A stretch of 64,000 bases of DNA. It comes from Corynebacterium tuscaniense (GTDB taxonomy: Bacteria; Actinomycetota; Actinomycetes; Mycobacteriales; Mycobacteriaceae). Shown in pieces: positions 27,870-36,818 of the stretch (position 1 is its first letter; each line of letters starts with the position of its first letter). The notes beneath the pieces were generated by a model. That model saw nothing but the letters and a program-made list of their open reading frames with translations. It was not told the DNA's origin and ran no database searches. A program made the position numbers and the translations under genes. The stretch spans positions 1 to 64,000 of the forward strand of contig NZ_VXKH01000003.1 of NCBI RefSeq assembly GCF_008693065.1, written 5' to 3'.

Positions 27870-30554
27870 CTAGTGCGCCGCCTCATCCCAGTTCTTGCCG
27901 GTTCCGGCGGAGACTTCCAGCGGCACACGCAAGGTGATTGCGCGGTCCATCTCCTCTTCCACGATCGCGCGCACCTCCTCCAGCTCGCCCGGGGCCACCT
28001 CCACCACGAGTTCGTCGTGCACTTGGAGCAGAACACGCGACGCCAGCGGTTTACCTGCACGCTTCGTCGTTGACAGTGCATGGTCAACGCGGATCATGGC
28101 TACCTTGATGATATCCGCTGCAGTACCCTGTATCGGCGCATTCAGCGCTGCACGCTCCGCGTTTTCACGCGCCACGCGGTTATCGGAGTTCAGCTCCGGA
28201 AGGTAGCGGCGGCGACCAAAGATCGTGGAGGTGTACCCGTCACGGCGGGCCTGCTCCACTACCTGGTCCAGGTAGCGCTTGACGCCGCCGAAACGCTGGA
28301 AGTAGCTCTCCATGATCTGTTTCGCTTCACCGGCGGGAATGCCCAGCTGGTTGGACAGGCCATAGGCGGACAAACCGTAGACCAACCCGTAGCTCATGGC
28401 TTTGACCCGGCGGCGCAATTCCGGTGTGACCTCGCTGATAGGCACGTCGAAAACCCGCGAGCCGACGAAGTTGTGCAGGTCCTCCCCTTCCTTGTAGGCC
28501 TCAATGAGGCCCGGGTCTTCGGAGAGGTGCGCCATCACGCGCATTTCAATCTGCGAGTAGTCAGCCGTGAGTAGGCACTCGTACCCCTCGCCTACAGTGA
28601 ATGCGGATCGAATGCGACGGCCCGCTTCTGTGCGCACAGGAATGTTCTGCAGGTTCGGGTCAGTGGAGCTCAAACGCCCCGTGGACGTGACGGTCTGGTT
28701 GAACGTAGTGTGAATCCGGCCATCCTCACCCACAGACTTGATCAAGCCCTCTAGCGTGGACTTCATCTTCTGGTACTCACGGTGCGCGAGCAGCTGATCG
28801 AGGAACGGGTGCGGGTTCTTCGCCGCAAGCGCCTCAATCTCCTTTGCCGCCGTGGAGTAGCCCGTCTTCGTCTTCTTCGTCTTGGGCAGCTCCAGCTTGT
28901 CAAAGAGCACAACGGACAGCTGCTTAGGCGACGACAGGTTCAGCGAAGGTTCATCCACGAGCTGGCGCGCTGTTTCTTCAGCAGCAGCAACCTTTTGCGC
29001 GAATTCTTTCTGCTGGTTCTGCAGCACATCCACATCAACAGCGATGCCGTTTTCTTCCATCTCCGCAAGAATGGTCACCAGCGGCAATTCCAAGTCCGCG
29101 TAGAGCTCATAGGAATCAATCTCGCGCAGCTCACCCGTCAACTTCTCAGCCAACTCAAGAATCGCCGCGGCGGAATCCACCACCGAAGTGTCCTCATCCA
29201 GCAGACTCATCTGCTCACTCGCAGGCGCGAGTTGTCGCTGTAGGTGGCGCTGATACACATCCGCCAGGTCATACGTGCGCTGGCCCGGACGCAACAAGTA
29301 CGCCGCAATCGCCGTGTCATGCGCAATGCCGCGCAGAGTTATCCCGCGCCCACGCAACATGTGCCACGTGGCCTTCGCCGAATGCACGTACTTCGGCGCA
29401 TCCGATTCAATCCATGTCTTCAGTGCAGCGTCCTCAGCAGGGCTCAGATCCCCCAGTTCGCGCGTCACAGCATGCCGTTGCTTATCGACGACCCCCACTG
29501 CCTGCACATCCCCACTCGCCGGCACCCCAGTGCCCACGACGTACAGGGCCATGCCTTGGCCTTCGCGCTTATTGAGCCACTCATCCAATGGTGCCTCATC
29601 GATTGTGAGTTCAACAGCCTCATCGGCAACGTCACCGTCGTCAAGCAGTACACCATCATGCGGCACAGCGGCGAGCACTCGTTCGCGCAGATTGACTCCA
29701 AATTCCAGGTCATCAAACGCAGTAGCTACCGCATTGACATCAGCGGGTTTGAGTTCCAGCTCATCGGGACCGACGGGCAATTCCAGGTCACGCACCATCT
29801 GGGTGAGCTCGCGGTTGAGCTGAACCTGCTCGATGCGCTCGCGGAAGGAGTCGCCCACCTTGCCCTTGATCTCATCTGCATGATCAATGAGGCCTTGGAG
29901 GTCTCCGTACTGCACGATCCACTTCGTCGCCGTCTTCTCCCCCACACCCGGGATATTCGGCAGGTTATCCGACGGGTCGCCGCGCAGCGCCGCGAAATCC
30001 GGGTACTGCGCCGGGGTGAGACCGTACTTCTTCTCCACTTCCTCCGGTGTAAACCGCGTCAAGGTGGACACACCACGGGTGGGATAGAGCACCGTCACCG
30101 AGCCATTGACCAACTGCAAGTAATCGCGGTCACCGGTGACAATGACAACCTCGTAATCATCCTGGGCTTGGGTGGTCAGTGTGGCCAGAATGTCATCAGC
30201 CTCATAGTTCTCCTTGGTCAAAGTGACAATAGCCAAGTCCCCCAGCACATCCTGGATGATGGGCACCTGGCCCTTGAACTCCTCGGGTGCTGATTCTCGC
30301 TGTGCTTTGTACTCCGGGAACCGCTCCGTGCGGAACGTCTTGCGCCCGATATCGAAGGCCACTGCCACGTGCGTCGCCTTTTCATCCGCGAGGATGTTCG
30401 CAAACATTGACAAAAAGCCGTACACCGCATTCGTATGCTGCCCACCCGACGTGGAGAAATTCTCCACCGGCAAAGCATAAAAAGCCCTGAACGCCATCGA
30501 GTGGCCGTCAATGAGCAGAAGACGTTTCTTAGCAGAGGAATCAGAAGAAATCAC
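27870..30554 (-). CDS. polA: DNA polymerase I
   Basis: Repair and Okazaki-fragment polymerase, 894 residues. The N-terminal 5'-3' exonuclease domain (LLLIDGHSMAFRAFYALP; VTGDRDYLQLV) and C-terminal polymerase domain (DYSQIEMRVMAHLSEDPGL, RRRVKAMSYGLVYGLSAYGLS, LLQVHDELVVE) are complete. The middle domain lacks the acidic residues of an active proofreading exonuclease as far as I can see, as in mycobacterial Pol I. The gene stands alone between two convergent or codirectional neighbours. Confidence 0.97.
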   Translation of the reverse strand: MISSDSSAKKRLLLIDGHSMAFRAFYALPVENFSTSGGQHTNAVYGFLSMFANILADEKATHVAVAFDIGRKTFRTERFPEYKAQRESAPEEFKGQVPIIQDVLGDLAIVTLTKENYEADDILATLTTQAQDDYEVVIVTGDRDYLQLVNGSVTVLYPTRGVSTLTRFTPEEVEKKYGLTPAQYPDFAALRGDPSDNLPNIPGVGEKTATKWIVQYGDLQGLIDHADEIKGKVGDSFRERIEQVQLNRELTQMVRDLELPVGPDELELKPADVNAVATAFDDLEFGVNLRERVLAAVPHDGVLLDDGDVADEAVELTIDEAPLDEWLNKREGQGMALYVVGTGVPASGDVQAVGVVDKQRHAVTRELGDLSPAEDAALKTWIESDAPKYVHSAKATWHMLRGRGITLRGIAHDTAIAAYLLRPGQRTYDLADVYQRHLQRQLAPASEQMSLLDEDTSVVDSAAAILELAEKLTGELREIDSYELYADLELPLVTILAEMEENGIAVDVDVLQNQQKEFAQKVAAAEETARQLVDEPSLNLSSPKQLSVVLFDKLELPKTKKTKTGYSTAAKEIEALAAKNPHPFLDQLLAHREYQKMKSTLEGLIKSVGEDGRIHTTFNQTVTSTGRLSSTDPNLQNIPVRTEAGRRIRSAFTVGEGYECLLTADYSQIEMRVMAHLSEDPGLIEAYKEGEDLHNFVGSRVFDVPISEVTPELRRRVKAMSYGLVYGLSAYGLSNQLGIPAGEAKQIMESYFQRFGGVKRYLDQVVEQARRDGYTSTIFGRRRYLPELNSDNRVARENAERAALNAPIQGTAADIIKVAMIRVDHALSTTKRAGKPLASRVLLQVHDELVVEVAPGELEEVRAIVEEEMDRAITLRVPLEVSAGTGKNWDEAAH
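29480..29490 (+). repeat. GCTTATCGACG motif, copy 4
   Basis: Inside polA but on the strand opposite to its coding strand (polA reads Val-Asp-Lys). Confidence 0.8.
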
Positions 30555-30620
30555 AGCGTCCCACCTTACCTGCGACTGTTGAACGCCGATTTAGGGTTTG
30601 CGCAAAAGCCCAAAACCGCC

Positions 30621-31634
30621 CTAAGAGGACATATGAAAACCGGTTCCCCACGTAATTTTCCGCCACAGTTTCTCCAACGGTCCCTGGCCGAATCTCTTGA
30701 GCCAAAGTGCGCTAAAAATCATCTGTGCAGTCAGCATGACTAAAACCACTCCCCATGCCGTGAGGAAAGAAGCATTCGTAGCCGATCCTTGTTCGGCGGG
30801 GATGCCCAACAGCGGTCTGGATGCCAGCAGAATCACGGTGGCTCCAATGTAGTTAGTCAAAGCCATTCGCCCCAATGGAGCAAAGACCACTTCGAATCCT
30901 TGCCGCAGAGGCGTGCGCACAAGAACGACCACCGCAGCAACCCACGTTGCGGCGAAAAGGAAACCCGCAATAGATGAATGGGGTGAAAAACCTGCTTGAT
31001 CACGGTAGAGGTATTGGACATAGCTGGCGATAGCGGTGAACAAAATGAGTACTGGCAGCGCTAACGCTGCTGGCTTCGGATTCTCATCCAGCTTTTCCGG
31101 AACGCGCCACTCCGATACCGCAAAACCAAGTAGGAGCAGACCCGGAATGAGCAAAACACCGCCAAAATACGCGCCGACAAGGGTAAGAATCACACCAAGG
31201 GCCAATGCGATTCCTCGTCTCTTTTCCAGCGGTAAGAAAGTTAAAGGAAACAGGAAGACGAGCCCGCCAATTGCGTAGGGTCCGAGCGCTTCACCTGGCT
31301 GGAAGATCCCATGAACCAGCCCAAGGAGAAGCAAAGGAATGAGTCGCCGCAGCATGATCTGCCATTCCACTCGGCCACGTCTCCGCGCCGAACGAGTAAT
31401 CATGGCAAACCCAATTCCAAATAGAAAAGTGAATACGGGAAAGAACCTTTCGTTTGCAAGGAAGTTCAACCATGTCCAAGCCTGGGTGTCTCTTGCGGAC
31501 TCGGGAAACATATTCCACATCTGCGTCACGTTGACGAATGCGATTCCACATACCGCGATTCCACGTACGACGTCCAGAGAAAGGAGGCGGGGGCCTGTGC
31601 TTGTGGAGTTTGCCGAAGAAGCGTTGAGGGTCAT
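30621..31634 (-). CDS. DUF418 family membrane protein
   Basis: Polytopic membrane protein of 337 residues with about eight segments. The N-terminal RLLSLDVVRGIAVCGIAFVN and the C-terminal DUF418 region (EVVFAPLGRMALTNYIGATVI) are characteristic of the YeiB/DUF418 group, related to acyltransferase-3-like membrane proteins; function unknown. AAGGA lies six bases before its ATG. It diverges from a TetR regulator whose operator is 130 bases away and may be its target. Confidence 0.85.
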   Translation of the reverse strand: MTLNASSANSTSTGPRLLSLDVVRGIAVCGIAFVNVTQMWNMFPESARDTQAWTWLNFLANERFFPVFTFLFGIGFAMITRSARRRGRVEWQIMLRRLIPLLLLGLVHGIFQPGEALGPYAIGGLVFLFPLTFLPLEKRRGIALALGVILTLVGAYFGGVLLIPGLLLLGFAVSEWRVPEKLDENPKPAALALPVLILFTAIASYVQYLYRDQAGFSPHSSIAGFLFAATWVAAVVVLVRTPLRQGFEVVFAPLGRMALTNYIGATVILLASRPLLGIPAEQGSATNASFLTAWGVVLVMLTAQMIFSALWLKRFGQGPLEKLWRKITWGTGFHMSS

Positions 31635-31761
31635 TAAGTTCCTTAATGTTGAGTACTTCCTCTATACCGAATTTCTCCCCTGCTAGCTCATGAACAGGCC
31701 TTTACATTCCTTCTTTTGCGTGTTTCGACGTTGCCTAGGGCACAAAATATTAAAGAGATTC

Positions 31762-31790
31762 TAGACATTCTGTTCCAGAATGAATAGTAT
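31762..31790 (+). promoter_or_regulatory. tetR promoter with operator palindrome in the spacer
   Basis: TAGACA (31762-31767), 17-base spacer, TAGTAT (31785-31790), then seven bases to ATG 31798. The palindrome CATTCTG-TTC-CAGAATG (31766-31782) fills the spacer, so a bound repressor would block polymerase. Confidence 0.65.
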
Positions 31791-31797
31791 GAAAGTC

Positions 31798-32193
31798 ATG
31801 GGCAGGCCAAGAGAGTTTGATGAAGACCAAGTTATCCGCAAGGCAATTGCACTATTTGGTGAACGCGGATTTAATGCTCCACCCGTAGATGCAATCCTTT
31901 CTTCCCTTGGGATTAACCGCTCGAGCTTCTACAAGCTCTTTGGATCGAAGCACGGCCTGCTCCATGCAGCACTGGAGGCAGTGTGTCAAGAAGCTAATGC
32001 CGGAGAAGTGACCGAGGACGCAAAAAACCTCGTTGTGGTCACCCTCGTTGAAGTTGCACCTACCAGCCACGAGATGCGAGGCCTCATTCTTGACGCAAGC
32101 GTTCTGTGCTTTGGAAAAGACAACGCTGCCCTGGGCGAACACCTACTCAACCGCGCCAGCGGAAAGCTCAAAGGAGAAACCAATGCTCAATAA
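31798..32193 (+). CDS. TetR family regulator, short form
   Basis: 131-residue regulator beginning MGRPREFDEDQVIRKAIALF, with the HTH at about 27-48 (PPVDAILSSLGINRSSFYKLFGS). The ligand-binding part is only about 75 residues, shorter than in usual TetR proteins (about 190), and may be reduced. Start 31798 fits the leaderless promoter; in-frame ATGs at 31780 and 31789 fall within the operator or -10 box. The coding end overlaps the next gene by 11 bases. Confidence 0.8.
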   Translation: MGRPREFDEDQVIRKAIALFGERGFNAPPVDAILSSLGINRSSFYKLFGSKHGLLHAALEAVCQEANAGEVTEDAKNLVVVTLVEVAPTSHEMRGLILDASVLCFGKDNAALGEHLLNRASGKLKGETNAQ

Positions 32194-32548
32194 GCTCACT
32201 TTTACTGACGACGCACTCATAGTTGAACCCGTTGGGATGAACAAAGTCTGGTCCTTTAAAGGCTCCATCAAGGTGCCGTGGAGCCATGTTCGAGGCGCCA
32301 CCCACGACCCAGGGATTAAGGATGAGCCGAAAGGCTTCCGCGGCCCCGGGCTGGCCCAGGGGAAGAAATTCGCTGGAACATTCCGCACTGGAGGAGAGAA
32401 ACACTTTTGGAACATCAGCGGGTATGAGAACGCTGTAGTGATCGAGCTGACCAACGAAGACTTCAGCCGGCTAATTCTCTCGATCGATGACCCAGCGCCG
32501 AACGTAGCAAGGATTAATGAATTGGCTATGGCCAATAAAAGTAGTTAA
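32183..32548 (+). CDS. PH-like domain protein, unrecognised
   Basis: 121-residue soluble protein preceded by AAGGAG six bases before the ATG and overlapping the tetR end, so the two are translationally coupled. Alternating strands (DALIVEPVGMNKVWSFKGSIKVPWSHVRGATH), a Gly/Pro-rich middle and a C-terminal helix (PAPNVARINELAM) suggest a bacterial PH-like beta barrel. No function is known to me; the fold is a guess from pattern. Confidence 0.6.
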   Translation: MLNKLTFTDDALIVEPVGMNKVWSFKGSIKVPWSHVRGATHDPGIKDEPKGFRGPGLAQGKKFAGTFRTGGEKHFWNISGYENAVVIELTNEDFSRLILSIDDPAPNVARINELAMANKSS

Positions 32549-32669
32549 GCAGTGAACTGCAGGGGTTCCTCGTACGCCGCAATCGCATCACCAAAACGCA
32601 CAACAGGCTGGTTGGTAGCCAGCTCCGGGCCGCGCAAAAGTTGGTTCATGCCCGGTATTGTGCACAGTC

Positions 32670-33764
32670 ATGGCCACCAAAATGAAGGACTACTTCAACG
32701 CTGAAACCGCACAAAGGCTCGGCGCGCAGCTCGGCATTGACGGTGCGGAGTACGCCGCGTGGGTTGCTCCACTAGTCGAGAATTTAGAGATCTTGGACCG
32801 CGTGACCCTGTTTGCGCAGGGACTGCGGGAGCGCCTTGGCGAGGAGTATGCGGGGGTGATGGGCGGGATCGTCGAGAAGCTTGGGCCTGAACTTGCTGAG
32901 GGGGAAGGCTACTTCAACCACGCATTCCATTTGTGGCCGGTGAGCCGTTTCATTGAACTGTACGGGTTGGATAAGCCAGAGGTTTCTTTAGACGCGATCG
33001 AGGAACTCACGAGGGCTTTTACCGGCGAGTGGGCCGTGCGCCCCTACCTGGAGCGCTACCCGGAGCTGACCATGTCCCGGGTACACGAGTGGGCTGACTC
33101 CAACAGCCACAACGTGCGCCGTCTCGCTTCGGAGGGCATCCGACCACGCCTGCCATGGGCGAAAGTGCACACGCCGTTTGTAGCGGACCCCTCCCCGATC
33201 ATCCCCATCCTCGACCGGTTGTATGACGATGAATCGCTCTTCGTCCGCAAATCCGTGGCCAACAATCTCAACGACATCGGCCGCACGCACCCCGAGTTAG
33301 CTCTCGCCACCGCTACACGCTGGGCAGATAGCGGCGCCCCGCACGCGGAATGGGTGGTGGAACGCGGGTTGCGCGGGTTGATCAAGCGCGGTCACATGGA
33401 GGCCCTGGAGCTTGCTGGCTTTTCGATGCCTACCGCCATCACCATGACTCGCCCCGAGTTCCCCCACGCTGTGGGTATTGGGGAGAAAGCGACCCTTTCA
33501 GCGTCGCTCACCAACACGGCCGATGTCGCCGTCAATGTGCTGGCGGAGTATCGCCTGCACTTTCTCAAGAAGAACGGCACCCGGAAACCAAGCGTATTCC
33601 GCCTTGGCAAATACACGCTTGAGCCCGGCGAAACCCGTGTGGTGACCAAGATCCACCCGTTTCGGGTGACCAGCACTCGCATCTACTACCCCGGCACGCA
33701 GGCATTGAGCCTGGTGATCAATGGGTGCGAGGGTGAGCTAGTGGAATTCGAGCTCACTCAGTAA
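32670..33764 (+). CDS. DNA alkylation repair protein, AlkC/AlkD-like
   Basis: HEAT-like-repeat glycosylase family removing alkylated bases. 364 residues: N-terminal AlkC-type helices (MKDYFNAETAQRLGAQLG), central ALK repeats (RPYLERYPELTMSRVHEWADSNSHNVRRLASEG; LYDDESLFVRKSVANNLNDIGRTHPEL), and a C-terminal beta-rich Ig-like domain (about 265-364: TLSASLTNTADVAVNVLAEYRL). The C-terminal addition is known in AlkC2-type proteins. TATTGT lies eight bases before ATG 32670, so the mRNA may be leaderless; an upstream in-frame start at 32658 is less likely. Confidence 0.85.
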   Translation: MATKMKDYFNAETAQRLGAQLGIDGAEYAAWVAPLVENLEILDRVTLFAQGLRERLGEEYAGVMGGIVEKLGPELAEGEGYFNHAFHLWPVSRFIELYGLDKPEVSLDAIEELTRAFTGEWAVRPYLERYPELTMSRVHEWADSNSHNVRRLASEGIRPRLPWAKVHTPFVADPSPIIPILDRLYDDESLFVRKSVANNLNDIGRTHPELALATATRWADSGAPHAEWVVERGLRGLIKRGHMEALELAGFSMPTAITMTRPEFPHAVGIGEKATLSASLTNTADVAVNVLAEYRLHFLKKNGTRKPSVFRLGKYTLEPGETRVVTKIHPFRVTSTRIYYPGTQALSLVINGCEGELVEFELTQ

Positions 33765-33948
33765 CAAACCCAGATGGACTAGCCGCCATTAGATCGTGAG
33801 GTCTCAATGCGCTCCGGCGTGGCTCCCCGCTGCACCATTTTCGAATATCGTGCAGAACCCCCATTAAAAACACCAGGACTGCACTGAACTTCGGAAAGTT
33901 GAGGGCATGCTGTAGGCACCCAGGCCTCGGGTTAAATGAAAGTAGCCC

Positions 33949-33974
33949 CGAGACATAACCGGAACTATGTCTCG
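33949..33974 (-). terminator. Hairpin downstream of the CAA tRNA
   Basis: CGAGACATA pairs with TATGTCTCG (9 bp, 8-base loop), followed on the minus strand by GGGCTACTTTCATTT. Weak U-run. Confidence 0.5.
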
Positions 33975-33984
33975 AGACAACACA

Positions 33985-34061
33985 TGGTGCCCCAGGTGAG
34001 ACTCGAACTCACACTGGACGGGTTTTGAATCCGTTGCCTCTGCCAATTGGGCTACTGGGGC
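33985..34061 (-). tRNA. tRNA-Leu (CAA), class I shape with short variable loop
   Basis: 77 bases including an encoded CCA. Acceptor GCCCCAG/CTGGGGC is perfect, the D-loop contains AATTGG, the T-arm is GTGAG-TTCGAGT-CTCAC, and the anticodon loop TTCAAAA gives CAA (Leu). The variable region is only five bases (CCAGT), whereas leucine tRNAs are class II with a long arm; the anticodon stem ends in an A31-C39 mismatch. Discriminator A fits leucine. Confidence 0.85.
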
Positions 34062-34132
34062 GTGCTGTGAGAAAGGATAGCGCACGAGATCCCGTGCGCT
34101 GAAATCAGCACGCCCCGGGGGTTGTTGTGGGA

Positions 34133-35710
34133 CTAGATGCGCGGGTAGCGGTCAAGGATGGGGTCGTTGAGGCGGGTTTCGTCAATAAGCTCCCCTGTCT
34201 CCCACGTGCCAGCCTCAACCATGGCGGTCTTGCGTGCAACCCAGAAGTCGGCGTTTTTGATGCCCAGTGCTTCGGGGTCAAACTGTGGGTCACGGCCGGC
34301 TTTCTTCTGGCGGCGGTAATCCCACAGACACTTGAGAGCGGGGACCTGGAGCACCAAGATGGCCAGGATATTCAACCACGCGGTGGCGCCGACACCGATA
34401 TCACCGAGTGCCCACGCATTACCAGGCGTGGTGGTGGCGCCGATCCATACGGAAACAAGGATGAGAACACGCAAGAACCAGATGACCACGGAGCGGGTCT
34501 TCTCATTCTTTATCCAGCGATTCAAGTAGGTGAAATTGACCTCAGCCATGTAGTAGTAGGCAACAATCGTGGTGAAAGCGAAGAAGAGAATAGACAGTGC
34601 GACGAAGCTGCCGCCAAGGCCCGGGGTGAAGGAGTCAAGTGCGGACTGCACGAAACCGGGGCCGACCTCAACCGAATCCGGGATCGCACCGGTAAAACGA
34701 ACTGAGCCGTCTTCCGAGCCATTCTCGTACACGCGGTACATGTCAGTCGAGATGATGATGAAGGCGGTTGCTGAGCAAACAAGCAGGGTGTCAACGTACA
34801 CGGCGAAGGACTGGACGAAGCCCTGCTTAGCCGGATGGGACACCTCAGCAGCGGCAGCGGACTGCGGGCCGGTTCCCTGCCCGGCCTCATTGGAGTAGAT
34901 ACCGCGCTTGACGCCCCACATGATGGCGAAGCCGATGAGGCCGGAGAACGCAGCTTCCTTGTCAAACGCGGAGCGGAAGATGAGGCCGAACACCTCAGGG
35001 ATTTCAGATGCGTTGGCAAACAGGATGACAATGGACACGACGACGTAGATGAGAGCCATGAACGGCACAACCATCGAAGCAAACCACGCGATGCGCTTCA
35101 CCCCACCCACCACGATGACGCCCAGTAGAACCACCATCACGAGAGCGGTCGCCCACGTTGGAACAGTCCATGCGTGCTCAACCGCTGTTGCAACACCATT
35201 AGCTTGCACGCCCGGCAGGAAGTAGGACGTAGCCAGTATCATCATGACCGCGAAAATGATCGCGTACACGAGGGCAAATTTGCCCGCTTTGGTGTGCTTG
35301 TAGGCCTTCTCAATGTAGTAGGCCGGGCCACCCCGGTATTCGCCCGTGTCCTGGTCCTTCTCTTTGTAAATCTGGGCGAGGCAGCACTCAATGTACGACG
35401 TAGCGGAGCCCAAAAAGGCCACGATCCACATCCAGAACACGGCACCAGGGCCACCGAAGGCAATCGCGGTGGCCACACCAGCAATGTTGCCGACGCCGAC
35501 GCGGCCGGCAAGCGAGATCATCAGGGACTGGAAGGGCGAAATGCCGTCAGCGGAGTCTTCCCGCGACGACACCTGCTTGAACATGTCGGACAGGCACCGA
35601 ACCTGCAGGAACAAAGTGGCTAGGGTGAAGTACACCCCGGCGCCCAAACAAAGATAAACGAGCCAGTTTGACCAAATCAGGCCATTGAGCGTTGTGATGA
35701 CGGTTTCCAC
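34133..35710 (-). CDS. Alanine/glycine:cation symporter (AGCS family)
   Basis: Sodium- or proton-coupled importer of small neutral amino acids, 525 residues with about ten membrane segments. Family signatures include SLAGRVGVGNIAGVATAIAFGGPGAVFWMW near residue 65-95, GGPAYYIEKA and MWGVKRGIYSNEAGQGTGP. The C-terminal 70 residues are hydrophilic. GTG start with AAAGG eight bases upstream. Divergent from crtB across 184 bases. Confidence 0.93.
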   Translation of the reverse strand: METVITTLNGLIWSNWLVYLCLGAGVYFTLATLFLQVRCLSDMFKQVSSREDSADGISPFQSLMISLAGRVGVGNIAGVATAIAFGGPGAVFWMWIVAFLGSATSYIECCLAQIYKEKDQDTGEYRGGPAYYIEKAYKHTKAGKFALVYAIIFAVMMILATSYFLPGVQANGVATAVEHAWTVPTWATALVMVVLLGVIVVGGVKRIAWFASMVVPFMALIYVVVSIVILFANASEIPEVFGLIFRSAFDKEAAFSGLIGFAIMWGVKRGIYSNEAGQGTGPQSAAAAEVSHPAKQGFVQSFAVYVDTLLVCSATAFIIISTDMYRVYENGSEDGSVRFTGAIPDSVEVGPGFVQSALDSFTPGLGGSFVALSILFFAFTTIVAYYYMAEVNFTYLNRWIKNEKTRSVVIWFLRVLILVSVWIGATTTPGNAWALGDIGVGATAWLNILAILVLQVPALKCLWDYRRQKKAGRDPQFDPEALGIKNADFWVARKTAMVEAGTWETGELIDETRLNDPILDRYPRI

Positions 35711-35894
35711 GGGTGGACCTTTCCTATGCCAGCCACAGCGGGGCGAATTTCAATTGTTGAATCGAATTTAGTGCATGGTGTAGCCCAATGTTAAGAGTTT
35801 TCAACGAATTTCTTGTTAAAAAATACACACCTGTGCATATGTCAAGGCAGCAGCCGTTTCGGCATTCTTATGGCCAGGCGCTACCTTATTTCTT

Positions 35895-36818
35895 ATGTAC
35901 GCAATGTCCTCGGATCGCTTTTTGCGGCGATACGACGCGATGTGTAGCGATGCCGCCGCTGCAGTAATGAAGCGGTACTCCACAAGCTTCACCTTGGCAA
36001 CGAAGCTGCTCCCCGGGCAAACCAAAGAAGACATACGAAACCTTTATGCAGTTGTCCGTATTGCGGATGAGATTGTGGATGGCACTGCGAAACAAGCTGC
36101 CGTGGCTGATATTTCTGCGCTCCTTGATGAGTATGAAACAGCCGTGCTTGCCGCGCCCACGAAGCGTTTCCATACAGACCCGATTCTTCATGCGTACGCC
36201 CAAACAGCACGGCGCTGCCAGTTTGATTCCGCACACATCACCGCATTCTTTTCCTCCATGCACCGGGACGTGAATCAGACCACGTACACGCAGACTGACT
36301 TTGATAAGTATGTGTACGGTTCAGCGGAAGTCATCGGGCTGCTTTGCTTATCGACGTTCACCGCAGGCATGACCTTGTCTCTTGCCGAGAAGGCAAGACT
36401 TGATGAGGGCGCCCGGTCCCTGGGCGCCGCTTTCCAGAAAGTGAATTTCCTCCGGGATATCGCTGTAGACTCGCGACTGCTTGGCCGTTCCTATTTCCCC
36501 GGGATTAGCGTGTCGACGGATCAACCTCTCGCTGATGCTGCTAAAGATGCCATCGTCGCTGATATCCGTGCTGATCTTGCTGTGTCACGTGCATCTATGT
36601 ATCTTCTTCCCCGCCGTGTTCACGCCGGCGTTCTTGCTGCCGCCGATTTGTTCGAGGAACTTACCGACATGATTGATGCAACACCGGCATCAGTATTAAC
36701 CACCACGCGCATCAGCGTTCCCCGTCGACGCAAGCTTTGGTTAACAGCACGCGCTGCTTCCCGCGTTGCTGCCCAGTCCAACCGCATACCCCCTTTCACC
36801 GAGGAACCACGGAAATGA
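35895..36818 (+). CDS. crtB: Phytoene synthase family
   Basis: Head-to-head prenyl transferase condensing two GGPP to phytoene (or FPP to dehydrosqualene), 307 residues. Both Asp-rich regions are visible: VVRIADEIVD (about 53-62) and LRDIAVDSRLLGRSYFP (about 191-207). TACCTT lies seven bases before ATG 35895, which suggests a leaderless start; an ATG nine bases downstream is possible. Overlaps crtI by four bases (ATGA). No GGPP synthase or later carotenoid gene is nearby. Confidence 0.92.
   Translation: MYAMSSDRFLRRYDAMCSDAAAAVMKRYSTSFTLATKLLPGQTKEDIRNLYAVVRIADEIVDGTAKQAAVADISALLDEYETAVLAAPTKRFHTDPILHAYAQTARRCQFDSAHITAFFSSMHRDVNQTTYTQTDFDKYVYGSAEVIGLLCLSTFTAGMTLSLAEKARLDEGARSLGAAFQKVNFLRDIAVDSRLLGRSYFPGISVSTDQPLADAAKDAIVADIRADLAVSRASMYLLPRRVHAGVLAAADLFEELTDMIDATPASVLTTTRISVPRRRKLWLTARAASRVAAQSNRIPPFTEEPRK
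36347..36357 (+). repeat. GCTTATCGACG motif, copy 5
   Basis: Inside crtB but in another frame (Cys-Leu-Ser-Thr), using the rare TTA codon. Confidence 0.8.

Noticed and set aside
33985-34061. tRNA-Gln (TTG) on the plus strand
   Set aside because: The plus strand gives a TTG loop, but T-loop, D-loop and CCA consensus are found only on the minus strand.
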